This document shows positions 11,859-22,838 of a DNA stretch of 64,000 nucleotides, piece by piece (the first letter of the stretch is position 1; each line of letters opens with the position of its first letter). The notes under the pieces were generated by a model. That model was not told where the DNA came from, ran no database searches, and saw only the letters and a list, made by a program, of their open reading frames with translations. Position numbers and translations under genes: made by a program. The stretch spans positions 1,999,001 to 2,063,000 of the forward strand of contig NZ_JAKFIA010000001.1 in the NCBI RefSeq assembly GCF_022569295.1, in the 5' to 3' direction. This DNA comes from Pedomonas mirosovicensis (GTDB lineage: Bacteria > Pseudomonadota > Alphaproteobacteria > Sphingomonadales > Sphingomonadaceae).

Positions 11859-13734
11859 ATGAGCATCTCGCCCGCCTTTCTTGATGAAATCCGCGCCCGC
11901 GTTGCGGTAAGCGCGGTCGTCGGCCGCAAGGTGAAGCTCCAGCGCGCCGGGCGCGAGTGGAAGGGCTGCTGCCCGTTCCATAACGAGAAGACGCCCAGCT
12001 TCTACGTCAACGACGAGAAGGCCTTCTACCACTGCTTCGGCTGCGGCGCGCACGGCGATGTCATCCGCTTCCTGTGCGAGGCGGAGGGGCGCACCTTCCC
12101 CGAGGCGGTGGAGCAGCTGGCAAACGAAGCCGGCCTTGAGATGCCGCGCGAAACCCAGGCCAATCGCGCCCAGCAGGAACGGCTTAAGGGCCTGCTCGAC
12201 GTGATGGCGGCGGCGCAAAACTGGTTTGCCGAGCAGCTGCACGGCATCGCGGGGGCGGACGCGAGGAACTACCTGCAACGCCGCGGCCTGCTGCCGGAGA
12301 CGGTGCGCCGCTTCGGCCTCGGCTTCGCGCCGGAGAAGCGCGACGCGCTCAAGACCGCGCTCATCGCCAAGGGGGCGAGCGAGGCCCTGCTCATCGAGGC
12401 CGGGCTCATCATCGCCGTCGAGGACCGCACTCCCTACGACCGCTTCCGTAATCGGCTGATGTTCCCGATTCGCGACGGCCGGGGCCGAATCATCGCCTTT
12501 GGCGGGCGCATCCTCGGGGACGGCCAGCCCAAGTACCTCAACTCACCGGACACGCCCCTCTTCGATAAGGGCCGCACTCTTTACAACCTCGACCTTGCCG
12601 CCGGCCCTGCCCGGAAATCCGGGCGTTTGTTCGTGGTCGAGGGCTATATGGATGTCATCACCCTCGCGCAGGCGGGCATCGAGGCGGCGGTCGCGCCGCT
12701 CGGCACCGCGCTCACCGAGGAGCATCTGCGCCGTCTGTGGCGAATCACCCCGGAGCCGCTGCTGTGTTTCGATGGTGATTCGGCCGGTCAGCGCGCCGCC
12801 GTGCGGGCGGCGCATCGTGCCCTGCCCCTTTTGGAGGCGGGCAAGAGTTTGCGCTTCATCACCCTGCCCGAGGGGCAGGATCCGGACGATCTGGTGCGCG
12901 GCGGCGGGGCTGACGCGCTCAATGCCATCGCCGCCAAGGCCGAGCCGCTGGTGGACCTGCTCTGGCGCTCCGAAATGGAGGCCGCCCAGCTGATGACGCC
13001 GGAGGGTCGCGCCGCGCTCCGCCAGAGCCTGATGAACCGCGCCTCGGCCATCGCGGACCGCCCCGTGCAGGAGCTGTACCGGCGCGAATTCCTCAATCGT
13101 TTCGACCAGTTAACAGGCCGCAGCGCCGACCGGCAGTGGGGCCGCGACCGGCAGGCTGCGCCTGGCCGGCGCCCAGGCGCACCGTGGGCGCCCCCGCCCC
13201 GTGTCTCGCCGGGAACCAAACTTTCGCATCAGCGTATTACGAAGCCGCGCCTCCCTCCCATGATCATCGATTCTGTTGGTGTTGGGGCTGCTGGAACATC
13301 CGGTTTGGCTCGACCGTTATCATGAGGAAATCGTCGGCCTGCCCATAGAGGACGCCGAGCTGGCGCGACTGGTCGGGCGAATGCTCGACGAGTCGATTCG
13401 CCTGCCTGACCTTGACAAGAACCGACTCGACCACACATTAACCTCCGAAGGTTTTGGGCGGCTGCTTGCAGGACTCCGGACACGTCACAGGTCAGGCTTA
13501 TCGTTTACGCGCGAGGGAACGGACCCCGTGCAGGCGGAAACCGACTTTGTCCACGTCTTACAGGCAGTTGCGCGGCTATCCGCGCTTGACGCCGAATTAG
13601 CGGAGGCGCAATCGGCCATTCGGCCTGACGACAATGAGACTCTACTCCGCCCGATGCGAATCGCGCAGGAGCGTGCAACAATCGAACGGGAGCTGTCTGA
13701 TTTGGCAGCCAACGGGCCGGCACTAAGGACTTGA
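11859..13734 (+). CDS. dnaG: DNA primase DnaG, interrupted by a one-base frameshift
   Basis: Synthesizes RNA primers at the replication fork. Seen in order: CHC2 zinc domain ([22 protein letters not shown]), core primase region, and Toprim ([18 protein letters not shown]). From 11859 the frame stays open to 13325 but loses homology near 13270; the helicase-binding C-terminal domain ([20 protein letters not shown]) continues in the next frame to the TGA at 13734. One surplus base between 13264 and about 13275, for example one T in GATTCTG, explains it, since a TGA at 13261 limits how early the shift can occur. As DnaG is essential, sequence error is likeliest. rpoD begins 6 bases after the stop. 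Confidence 0.9.
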
Positions 13735-13739
13735 GTAAC

Positions 13740-15761
<2,022 letters not shown>

Positions 15762-15788
15762 TCGGGCTCCTAGCCTGTCCAACCGCAA

Positions 15789-15826
15789 GCGCCTCGGGGC
15801 ACCCGCCCCGGGGCGCTTTCGCGTTT
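15789..15826 (+). terminator. Rho-independent terminator of rpoD
   Basis: GCGCCTCGGGGC (15789-15800) pairs with GCCCCGGGGCGC (15805-15816) through one G-U wobble around a 4-base loop, followed by TTTCGCGTTT. It lies 27 bases after the rpoD stop. Confidence 0.85.
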
Positions 15827-15884
15827 GGGCCGCGTCACGTCCCGCCACAAAAATGCAAACTCTCCGCTCGTTCTACTAGCAACT

Positions 15885-15899
15885 TTAAAAGCCTCTTAA
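15885..15899. promoter_or_regulatory. candidate CtrA box (TTAA-N7-TTAA)
   Basis: TTAA (15885-15888), seven bases, TTAA (15896-15899) matches the alphaproteobacterial CtrA consensus exactly and lies 28 bases before the ATG of the next gene. Whether this organism's CtrA binds it is inference; the match is exact in a GC-rich background where TTAA is rare. Confidence 0.5.
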
Positions 15900-15926
15900 G
15901 GATCTGCGGCTAAGCTGACCGCCGAC

Positions 15927-16730
15927 ATGGCATACGAACTGAAAGACCAACGGATGTCCGGAGTGGTGGACTACGACGTCGCACGGCGTCAGGGAACGTC
16001 GCACTGGAATAATCTGGCCCAGCAGAACCTCACGGGCCGGGACTTTGCCACGCACCTTCTGGATGGCCTGAAGCGCGAACCTGCCCTGTCGCCCGCCTAT
16101 CTGACGGAACTCAGCGGTAATTCGTGGGAACAGACCACGAGTCTGCTGGCTGACTTCGCCCATCTGTTCGCCATCGCCAGCCACGGCTGGCCGGTCATGG
16201 CAACGCAGGTGGCTGCCGGCCTCCAGCATCATCTGCCGTCTGACCTGGTTCCCTCGGACCTTGCCGTCTCCCTGTTTGGCGACTCCATCCTGCACGCGGA
16301 TTGCATCCGCCAGCTGGCGGTTGCCGTTGGCCCCACCCGCTTGCGCGCAGGCCTGACCACGGCCGAGGCCAACGCGCTGGCCCACCGGCGGCGCATGGAA
16401 ATCCTGCTCACCTCAGAGCGCACCGGCTGCGCCTTCGGCACCGGCATTGCCATCAGCCTGTCGTGGATGCGCGTGGCCGGCATCATCAGCCATGTGTTGC
16501 AAACCGCGCCGTCCGGCCACCCGGCCATCACCGTGCCGGAGCTGGAGGTAATGGCCAACCAACCGCCGGCCTCCACCTCGACCCTCGCCCAGTATCTGGC
16601 AACGGCTGCCGAGTCCCCGTCCGCCCGTCGCGGCCTCCTGTTCGGCATCGGCCAGGCGCTCGCCTTGCAGGTCACCTTCTGGTCCCTGCTGGCCGATCGG
16701 GCCCGCACCCTCTCCCGCCGCAAGGCCTGA
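15927..16730 (+). CDS. hypothetical protein (267 residues)
   Basis: No family recognised. The product is mostly helical with two mildly hydrophobic stretches (TGIAISLSWMRVAGIISHVL near residue 175-195 and LLFGIGQALALQVTFWSLL near 238-257) that could be amphipathic or weak membrane helices; no signal peptide is seen. No good Shine-Dalgarno precedes the ATG, so the start is uncertain. Frame length, G/C-ending codons and an upstream TTAA-N7-TTAA box support a real gene that may be cell-cycle regulated. It stands alone between rpoD and the MoxR-type ATPase gene. Confidence 0.65.
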   Translation: MAYELKDQRMSGVVDYDVARRQGTSHWNNLAQQNLTGRDFATHLLDGLKREPALSPAYLTELSGNSWEQTTSLLADFAHLFAIASHGWPVMATQVAAGLQHHLPSDLVPSDLAVSLFGDSILHADCIRQLAVAVGPTRLRAGLTTAEANALAHRRRMEILLTSERTGCAFGTGIAISLSWMRVAGIISHVLQTAPSGHPAITVPELEVMANQPPASTSTLAQYLATAAESPSARRGLLFGIGQALALQVTFWSLLADRARTLSRRKA

Positions 16731-16836
16731 TGCCAGGCGGGGCAACCGCCCCACCCTCACGCCAGATTGCCCATCCCCCTGGCCGCCGGCTAGGGTGCTT
16801 ATTCCGTTAGGCCCTGTGAGCGGAAAGACACCAGCC

Positions 16837-17679
16837 ATGCGCTTTACCGGCACATCCAGCTATGTCGCCACCGACGACCTGAAGGTCGCCGTCAACGCCG
16901 CCGCCACCCTGCGCCGGCCGCTGCTGGTGAAGGGCGAGCCCGGCACGGGCAAGACCGTGCTCGCTATCGAGGTAGCAAAGGCATTCAATGCGCCGCTGAT
17001 CGAGTGGCATGTCAAATCCACCACCAAGGCCCAGCAGGGACTTTACGAATACGATGCCGTCAGCCGCCTGCGCGACTCCCAGCTCGGCGACCCCAAGGTG
17101 CACGACATCGCCAACTACATCCGCCGCGGCAAGCTGTGGGAGGCCTTCACCGCGCCGGAAACCCCGGTGCTGCTGATCGACGAGATCGACAAGGCGGATA
17201 TCGAGTTCCCCAACGACCTGTTGCAGGAACTCGACCGCATGGAATTCCATGTTTACGAGACCGGCGAGACGGTGAAGGCGCAGAACCGCCCCATCGTCAT
17301 CATCACCTCCAACAACGAGAAGGAGCTGCCGGATGCTTTCCTGCGCCGCTGCTTCTTCCACTACATCAGGTTCCCCGACCCGGAGACCATGCAGTCGATC
17401 ATCGACGTGCACTTCCCCAACATCCGCCACGATCTGGTGCGCGAGGCGCTCAGCATCTTCTACGATATCCGCGAGATGCCGGGGCTGAAGAAGAAGCCCT
17501 CCACCTCCGAACTGCTCGACTGGCTCAAGCTGCTGATGCACGAGGATTTGCCGCCCGAGGTGCTCCGCAGCCGGGATGCGAAGAAGCTCATCCCACCGCT
17601 GCATGGCGCGCTGCTCAAGAACGAGCAGGACGTGATGCTGTTCGAACGCCTCGCCTTCATGGCCCGGCGCGGCGAATAG
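16837..17679 (+). CDS. MoxR-type AAA+ ATPase
   Basis: A 280-residue single-domain AAA+ protein: Walker A GEPGTGKT near residue 34-41, Walker B VLLIDEIDKAD near 110-120, sensor 1 IITSNNEKELPD, and the Arg finger region FLRRCFFHY. This MoxR/CoxD-like branch works as a chaperone with a von Willebrand A partner, which is encoded three genes downstream (19218-20393). The ATG at 16837 begins the conserved MRFTGTSSYVATDDL start; an earlier ATG at 16795 would add 14 unlikely residues. Target complex unknown. Confidence 0.92.
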   Translation: MRFTGTSSYVATDDLKVAVNAAATLRRPLLVKGEPGTGKTVLAIEVAKAFNAPLIEWHVKSTTKAQQGLYEYDAVSRLRDSQLGDPKVHDIANYIRRGKLWEAFTAPETPVLLIDEIDKADIEFPNDLLQELDRMEFHVYETGETVKAQNRPIVIITSNNEKELPDAFLRRCFFHYIRFPDPETMQSIIDVHFPNIRHDLVREALSIFYDIREMPGLKKKPSTSELLDWLKLLMHEDLPPEVLRSRDAKKLIPPLHGALLKNEQDVMLFERLAFMARRGE

Positions 17680-17752
17680 GATACGCGGCGCGCCCTTGAC
17701 GCCCGCGGGCCGCATCCCCAGCCTTGGCTCAACACTTCCGTGAGGCTGCGCC

Positions 17753-18592
17753 ATGGCTGATGCCCTGCCCGCTGAACTGACCCCCGCCGCCATCAACGCC
17801 CTGGCCGATGAGCTGGCGCAGGAAACCGATGCCACCCTCGCAGTATCGCTGTGCGACCTGCTGCTCGCCAACCGGCACGACCTTGCCAATGCTCTCTACA
17901 ACCGGGCGCTGGAAGCCCGGCAAGATTATCGCGGCGCCGCGCTGTTGCCGGTCCATGCCTGCCTGCGCGCCTTGAGCGCATTCGCCGCAGACCCGCGCCG
18001 CACTGACGCCCATGCCCTCGCCCGCGCCATCCTGGGCCGCCCGCCCCAGCCCCGGCTGATTGCCGTCGGCGGGCTATCGGGTTCAGGCAAGTCCACGCTC
18101 GCCCGCAGCCTCGCCGCCCGCCTCAGCCCACCGCTGGGCGCGGTGTGGCTCCGCACCGATGGTATCCGCAAGCGCCTGTTCGGCCTGCCGCCCGAGGCTC
18201 GGCTGGGGGAGGATGCCTACCTGCCCGCTGTCAGCGGCAAGGTCTACCGCCGCCTCTCCTGCACCGCCCAGTTCCTGCTTGAGCAGGGCCTGACGGTCGT
18301 CTCCGAGGCCACCTTCACCCGGCGCCCCTCCCGCAACGCCATGGAGAAGATCGCCGCCAACGCCGGCGCGCCCTTCCACGGCTTCTGGCTGGAAGCCCCG
18401 ATTGAGACCCTGATGGCCCGTGCCGACGCCCGCGCCGCCGCCCCCGGCAACCCGGACGCCTCCGACGCCACCAGCGCCATCGTCGCCCTTCAGGCGGACG
18501 ACGTGCGCGGCCAGATCCTCTGGCATCGCCTTGCAACAGATCGTCCTCCTGAAGCAATTCTGGCTGACGCCCTCGCTCTCTTGAGCGAGTAG
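17753..18592 (+). CDS. P-loop kinase/ATPase of the AAA_33 (zeta-like) type
   Basis: A 279-residue protein. The first ~100 residues are helical and unassigned; the kinase-like fold starts with Walker A GLSGSGKS at about residue 105-112, followed by the RTDGIRKRLFG segment and the SEATF strand seen in small-molecule kinases and zeta-like proteins. It resembles the C-terminal half of proteins annotated as bifunctional aminoglycoside phosphotransferase/ATP-binding protein, without the phosphotransferase half. Substrate unknown. It lies between the MoxR ATPase and the VWA gene with 73 bases upstream gap. Confidence 0.8.
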   Translation: MADALPAELTPAAINALADELAQETDATLAVSLCDLLLANRHDLANALYNRALEARQDYRGAALLPVHACLRALSAFAADPRRTDAHALARAILGRPPQPRLIAVGGLSGSGKSTLARSLAARLSPPLGAVWLRTDGIRKRLFGLPPEARLGEDAYLPAVSGKVYRRLSCTAQFLLEQGLTVVSEATFTRRPSRNAMEKIAANAGAPFHGFWLEAPIETLMARADARAAAPGNPDASDATSAIVALQADDVRGQILWHRLATDRPPEAILADALALLSE

Positions 18593-18686
18593 GCAACGCC
18601 GGAATTCCGTGTCATATTTATAGTCTGTTTATGCTAGTTGATGTCATGCCAGCCATAGACTTAAGCATCAGCCCAAGGAGCCGAAC

Positions 18687-19106
18687 GTGGCCTTAACCCG
18701 CCTGGAAATGGACCGGAAGATCGACGAGCACTTCGCCTACGAAGCCAGCAATGACATCGAAGGCGTGCTGTCTACCCTCGTTCCTGATGTGGTGCATGAC
18801 ATCGTCGGCTATCCGCCCGGCCCCAGCTTCGACCGGGAGGGCGCGCGGCGCTTCTATGAATCCTTGTTTGGCGAACTGTCTGAGGGCAAGATCGAATGCA
18901 AACGGCGGCTTTACGGCGAAAACTTCCTTGTGGATGATTCCCTATGGCGGGGCCGGGCGTCAGGTAGGCCGTTCGGCATCGAAGGCAACGGAAGACCCCT
19001 CGAGTTCCGCCTGCTGCACGTGATCGAATTCGCGGACAGCGGCGACATCGCGCGGGAAAATGTCTGGCTCGACTTCACCGCCATCCTGCGCCAGTTGCAA
19101 AACTGA
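18687..19106 (+). CDS. NTF2/SnoaL-like protein
   Basis: A 139-residue protein with the cone-shaped NTF2-like pattern: N-terminal helix with DEHFAYEASNDIEGVLSTL, a VHDIVGYPPGP strand, FYESLFGEL and the C-terminal strands FRLLHVIEF and ENVWLDFTAIL. Members include polyketide cyclases, isomerases and non-enzymatic ligand binders, so function is open. Start is GTG at 18687 with AAGGAG 7 bases before it. The gap upstream (18593-18686) is AT-richer than its surroundings and probably contains a promoter. Confidence 0.8.
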   Translation: MALTRLEMDRKIDEHFAYEASNDIEGVLSTLVPDVVHDIVGYPPGPSFDREGARRFYESLFGELSEGKIECKRRLYGENFLVDDSLWRGRASGRPFGIEGNGRPLEFRLLHVIEFADSGDIARENVWLDFTAILRQLQN

Positions 19107-19217
19107 TCCGGCGGCCCCCTTCTTTCCCCCGGCTTATGCCTCAAGCAGTTATGGCATAAGGGGAAAGACGAGCCTGCCATAAGGCAAGCTGCGGGCAAAA
19201 CTGGAAAGTTGCGGCAG

Positions 19218-20393
19218 ATGTTTCTGGATTTCCTCAACGCCCTGCGCGAGGCGAAGATACCGGCCTCCCTCAAGGAGCATTTGCTGCTGCTGGAGGCGCT
19301 GAAGGCGGGGGTTATCAGTCCGCGCGTCGAGGAGTTCTATTATCTCGCCCGCGCCACCTACGTGAAGGACGAAGGGCTGCTGGACCGGTTCGATCAGGTG
19401 TTCGGCAAGGTCTTCCGGGGGCTGGAGACAGTGATCGACACCGGCACGGCGGAAATCCCCGAGGAATGGCTGCGAAAACTCTCCGAACTCTATCTCAGCC
19501 CCGAGGAGATGGAGAAGATCCGCTCGCTCGGTTCGTGGGACGAGATCATGGAGACGCTGAAGAAGCGCCTCGAGGAGCAGAAGGAGCGTCATCAGGGCGG
19601 CAGCAAGTGGATCGGCACGGGCGGCACCTCGCCGTTCGGGGCCTACGGCTACAATCCGGAGGGCGTTCGCATCGGGCAGGACAGGAACCGCCACAACCGG
19701 GCGATCAAGGTGTGGGACAAGCGGGAGTTCCAGAACCTCGACACCTCCGTCGAGCTTGGCACCCGCAACATCAAGGTGGCGCTGCGCCGCCTGCGCCGCT
19801 TCGCCCGCGAAGGCGCGGCGGAAGAGCTGGATCTGGACGGCACCATCAAGGCCACCGCCCGGCGCGGTTTTCTCGACCTGCAAATGCGCCCCGAGCGGCA
19901 CAATGCGGTAAAGGTGCTGCTGTTCCTCGACGTGGGCGGCTCGATGGATCCGCACATCCGGGTGATGGAAGAGCTGTTCTCCGCCGCCACCGCCGAGTTC
20001 AAGCACATGGAGTTCTTCTACTTCCACAACTGCCTCTACGAGAGCCTGTGGAAGGACAACCGCCGCCGCTGGACCGAGCGCACGCCGACATGGGACGTGC
20101 TCCACAAATACCCCAGCGACTACAAGGTGATCTTCGTGGGCGACGCCGCCATGAGCCCTTATGAGATCGCCATCCCCGGCGGCTCCGTCGAGCACTGGAA
20201 CGAGGAAGCGGGGCAGGTCTGGCTCCAGCGGGTGCTGAACGTCTATCCCCACGCCGTCTGGCTCAACCCGGTGCCCGAGGCGCACTGGCGCTACAGCCAG
20301 TCCACCACCATGATCCAGACCCTGTTCGAGAACCGCATGTTCCCCCTCACCCTCGACGGGCTCGACCGCGCCATGCGCGAACTGTCGCGGTGA
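19218..20393 (+). CDS. VWA domain-containing CoxE-like protein
   Basis: A 391-residue protein starting MFLDFLNALREAKIPAS, the usual start of this family, with GGAAAG nine bases upstream. A long helical N-terminal part is followed by a von Willebrand A fold from about residue 235; the metal site reads LFLDVGGSMDP, keeping Asp and the last Ser of DxSxS but with Gly at the middle position. Such proteins act with MoxR ATPases to insert metal or remodel enzymes; its MoxR partner is at 16837-17679. The target is not evident here. Confidence 0.9.
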   Translation: MFLDFLNALREAKIPASLKEHLLLLEALKAGVISPRVEEFYYLARATYVKDEGLLDRFDQVFGKVFRGLETVIDTGTAEIPEEWLRKLSELYLSPEEMEKIRSLGSWDEIMETLKKRLEEQKERHQGGSKWIGTGGTSPFGAYGYNPEGVRIGQDRNRHNRAIKVWDKREFQNLDTSVELGTRNIKVALRRLRRFAREGAAEELDLDGTIKATARRGFLDLQMRPERHNAVKVLLFLDVGGSMDPHIRVMEELFSAATAEFKHMEFFYFHNCLYESLWKDNRRRWTERTPTWDVLHKYPSDYKVIFVGDAAMSPYEIAIPGGSVEHWNEEAGQVWLQRVLNVYPHAVWLNPVPEAHWRYSQSTTMIQTLFENRMFPLTLDGLDRAMRELSR

Positions 20394-20406
20394 TTGTGGT
20401 TTGTTT

Positions 20407-20498
20407 GCAGGGGCTCCGTGCGCGGAGGCGCACCCTTCATCACGCGCACGTCCCAATAGACGAAGGGGGGTTTCAAGGGGGTCCGAGACCCCCTTGGC
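20407..20498. repeat. dispersed intergenic palindromic repeat, copy 1
   Basis: Member of the repeat family also at 24488, 33920, 50617 and 58465. The right arm is well kept: AATAGACGAAGGGGGG followed by the stem CAAGGGGGTC/GACCCCCTTG (20474-20483 and 20487-20496, 3-base loop). The left arm is degenerate (GCAGGGG, then CTCCG/CGGAG). It sits between convergent genes (VWA and VOC), where its stem may also stop transcription from both sides. Confidence 0.65.
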
Positions 20499-20514
20499 CA
20501 TTGTCTTGGAAAAC

Positions 20515-20946
20515 TCAGAGGCTGAACCGCACATGCCCCTCCGGGCTGATGGGCCAGTGCGGGTTCCAGGCAATTTCCCAGCCATGGCCGTCCGGGTCGG
20601 CCACGTAGCCTGCAAAGCCGCCGTAGAAGGTCTCGGCGGCGGGCTTGAGAATTCGCCCGCCGTGTTCGGCCAGCCGCACCAGCGCAGGCTGCACCTCGTC
20701 CCGCGCCCGCACATTGTGGGCGAGGCAGAAGGCACCCGGCCCGGCCGACGCTCGCCCCATGTCCGCCTCCAACGCCCGGCGCAGCCATGTGCCGAGCACG
20801 AAGCCGTTCATCTGGTAGAAGAGGATGTCCTCGTTCTCGAAGACGGGCTGCCAGCCGAACCCGTCCACATAGAACCGGCACGAGCGGGCAAGGTCATCGA
20901 CGCCGAGCGTCACCACTGAAATCTGCTGTTCCATATCCACACCCAT
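20515..20946 (-). CDS. VOC family (glyoxalase/bleomycin-resistance fold) protein
   Basis: A 143-residue protein with paired beta-alpha-beta-beta-beta modules: VTLGVDDLARSCRFYVDGFGW at the start and YVADPDGHGWEIAWNP at the end, the latter carrying the usual Glu metal ligand. These proteins include glyoxalases, dioxygenases and antibiotic-binding proteins; the substrate cannot be told. The ATG at 20946 is chosen for the AAAGGG just upstream; another ATG four codons later (20934) is possible. Confidence 0.85.
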   Translation of the reverse strand: MGVDMEQQISVVTLGVDDLARSCRFYVDGFGWQPVFENEDILFYQMNGFVLGTWLRRALEADMGRASAGPGAFCLAHNVRARDEVQPALVRLAEHGGRILKPAAETFYGGFAGYVADPDGHGWEIAWNPHWPISPEGHVRFSL

Positions 20947-21332
20947 AGAGCCCTTTGTTGATCGCACTTTCTTAACCGCAGGGCATCCGCCCTGCTCGAA
21001 AGATGCTCGGGGTTGCCCGATGCGACCATCGCACCGGCTTTCGGGCCGTGGGACTTGGCGCACGCGCCAGTCAGAGCTCCCGCGCTGGGGAGCGGCCGGG
21101 CTAACCAAACCGGCCTGCCTTTTCCGACGCTTACGTTTTAGTCCATCCAGACGTCCGCCTCAAGCATCGCCGCGCCACTGGTTGAAAGCCTGATGTTCCG
21201 GCCCCATGTTCACAAAGCGGGCCGGGCCCCTCTGACAGTCGAGCAAGTCGGCTGTGATGTCGGACCGCTTTAAAACGAGGCCCGGCGCAGGTTCGCACTC
21301 CGTCCGGGCTAAGCTTGAGGAGAGAAAGAACC
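20947..21332. other. intergenic region upstream of the VOC and zinc-ribbon genes
   Basis: 386 bases between divergent genes. It contains a perfect 7-bp hairpin with a 4-base loop (GCAGGGC/GCCCTGC, 20978-20995) without a T tract, close to the VOC start. No gene, tRNA or known riboswitch pattern was recognised on either strand, and no promoter pair stands out, though both divergent promoters must lie here. Confidence 0.5.
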
Positions 21333-21647
21333 ATGACAAGCGCCGCTGGAATGCCCTGCCCCATCTGCCGCGTTCCCCTCGTGATGAGCGAGCGGCAAGG
21401 CGTCGAGATCGACTACTGCCCGCAGTGCCGGGGCGTCTGGCTCGACCGGGGAGAGCTGGACAAGATCATCGAGCGCTCCGCCCAGGAGCTTGCCCCCGCG
21501 CCCGCTGCACCAACGGCGCAGCCCCAGCCTCAGCCGCCCGTCTATCCCGGCCCCTACGACAAGCCCAGCTACGCCGATTACGGCCACCGCTCCCACCACG
21601 GCTACAAGAAGCGCAGAAAGTCCTTCCTCGAAGAACTGTTCGACTGA
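21333..21647 (+). CDS. zinc-ribbon (zf-TFIIB) protein
   Basis: A 104-residue protein whose N-terminus is a transcription-factor-type zinc ribbon: CPIC at residues 9-12 and CPQC about 20 residues later, followed by GVWLDRGELDKII, a signature of the zf-TFIIB family. The rest is a Pro/Gln/Tyr-rich linker and a basic tail ending KKRRKSFLEELFD. The ATG at 21333 has AGGAG 10 bases upstream. Function of these small proteins is unknown. Confidence 0.88.
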   Translation: MTSAAGMPCPICRVPLVMSERQGVEIDYCPQCRGVWLDRGELDKIIERSAQELAPAPAAPTAQPQPQPPVYPGPYDKPSYADYGHRSHHGYKKRRKSFLEELFD

Positions 21648-21719
21648 TCCGGCAAACATGAATCAGAAGGCTTGATCCCCTTCCGGGCATGGGTCGGGCC
21701 GCACGCTCGCCCATGCCCC

Positions 21720-22595
21720 TCAGGGCCGCTCCAGCCGGATATCAACCCTGCGGTTTTGGGGATCGCCTGCTGCATTTTCATGTTCCACCAGCGGTCTTTG
21801 GGCACCGAAGGCCTCTACCTGCACGTCAAGGACGCAGCTCCCCTGTTCTCCCTGGTTTCCGGCAAGCTCCTGAAGCGTTTTTGCGATTTCCTCAGCCCTG
21901 CTGCGGCTCAGCTCGATCAGGTCCGCCGTGTCAGCCTCGGCCTGATCCGCATGGCCCTCCACCCTGACCAGAAGAGTTTGACCGGGCAGGCAGATTTCCA
22001 GCAGGGCCGCCAGGCGCTCCCGATCCTCCTCAGAAACCTCCGCGCTGTATCTGGGGAAAAATACGGCCGCCTGCCTGACCTCCGGAGGCGCCGGCTCCAC
22101 GCCGTTTACCGCCTCGCCTCCGCCGGGCCTCGGCATGGACTCATTTGGGTCAGGCCGATTTTCCGGAACAGGCGGCGGCACCGGTTCCGGTTTCTGTGCT
22201 TCGCCGGATTTCTGCCCTGACGGTGCAGCCTGTCGGGTATCAGCCGACGGTTTGGGCTTTTGCTTGGCCTCTGGCTGCCCGGCCGGAATGGGAGCCGGAC
22301 CGGGAGCGGGCTCGGGTGCGGACGTGACTGTCGCCTTTTCGCTTACGCTGGATAGCTGGTCATCGGCGCTGCCCTTCGGTGCGGTATCAACCACCTTCCC
22401 GGCAAAATAAAAACCGAGGCAGATCAAGACGAGCAGAACCAGGAAGACCGCGACCCGGATGCCGACATGATCCCGGCGGAACAGGATGGCTGCCAGGTAT
22501 GCCAGCACGCCTATCCCTATAATGAGAAAGGCAAGGCCGCCGCCGCCCATCGCCTTGGCAAGTTCTGCCGCACCCGTGAGTATGTCTTTAATCAA
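21720..22595 (-). CDS. OmpA-like domain protein with two N-terminal membrane helices
   Basis: A 291-residue protein: membrane helices near residues 20-40 and 47-67, a long Pro/Ala/Glu-rich linker (about 80-165), and a C-terminal OmpA-like peptidoglycan-binding domain with EGHADQAEADTADLIELSRSRAEEI and the NRRVDIRL ending. The layout suggests an inner-membrane anchor reaching to peptidoglycan. Start is TTG at 22595 with GGAAGG five bases upstream. A TTGTTC-A-GAACAA palindrome (22613-22625) lies just before it and could be an operator. Confidence 0.85.
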   Translation of the reverse strand: MIKDILTGAAELAKAMGGGGLAFLIIGIGVLAYLAAILFRRDHVGIRVAVFLVLLVLICLGFYFAGKVVDTAPKGSADDQLSSVSEKATVTSAPEPAPGPAPIPAGQPEAKQKPKPSADTRQAAPSGQKSGEAQKPEPVPPPVPENRPDPNESMPRPGGGEAVNGVEPAPPEVRQAAVFFPRYSAEVSEEDRERLAALLEICLPGQTLLVRVEGHADQAEADTADLIELSRSRAEEIAKTLQELAGNQGEQGSCVLDVQVEAFGAQRPLVEHENAAGDPQNRRVDIRLERP

Positions 22596-22612
22596 GTGCG
22601 CCTTCCTATTTT

Positions 22613-22625
22613 TTGTTCAGAACAA
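22613..22625. promoter_or_regulatory. perfect 6-bp-arm palindrome upstream of the OmpA-like gene
   Basis: TTGTTC and GAACAA flank a single base, 17 bases upstream of the TTG start. The position suits an operator, but no regulator is indicated. Confidence 0.3.
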
Positions 22626-22745
22626 TTACAGGCGCAACGAAATCTACAGAGGCATGCAGGCGGTAAGCATGATGGGGCTTGTGAGTTCCAGCATGAAAGG
22701 TTGCAACGACCATCCCCTCCCCCGCCCCACCCCATGCACGCCCAG

Positions 22746-22772
22746 ATAAAAAAGGCCGGCGAAACGCCGGCC
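22746..22772 (-). terminator. Rho-independent terminator of the saccharopine-dehydrogenase-like gene
   Basis: GGCCGGCG/CGCCGGCC (22754-22761 and 22765-22772) with a 3-base loop; on the minus strand it is followed by TTTTTT (22748-22753). A second hairpin without T tract (GCCGGAAGGC/GCCTTCCGGC, about 22793-22825) lies between it and the stop codon. Confidence 0.85.
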
Positions 22773-22838
22773 ATCAGGACAGGTCTGTAACGCCGGAAGG
22801 CTGGGCCCGCGCCCGGCCTTCCGGCAAACCGTTCAATC

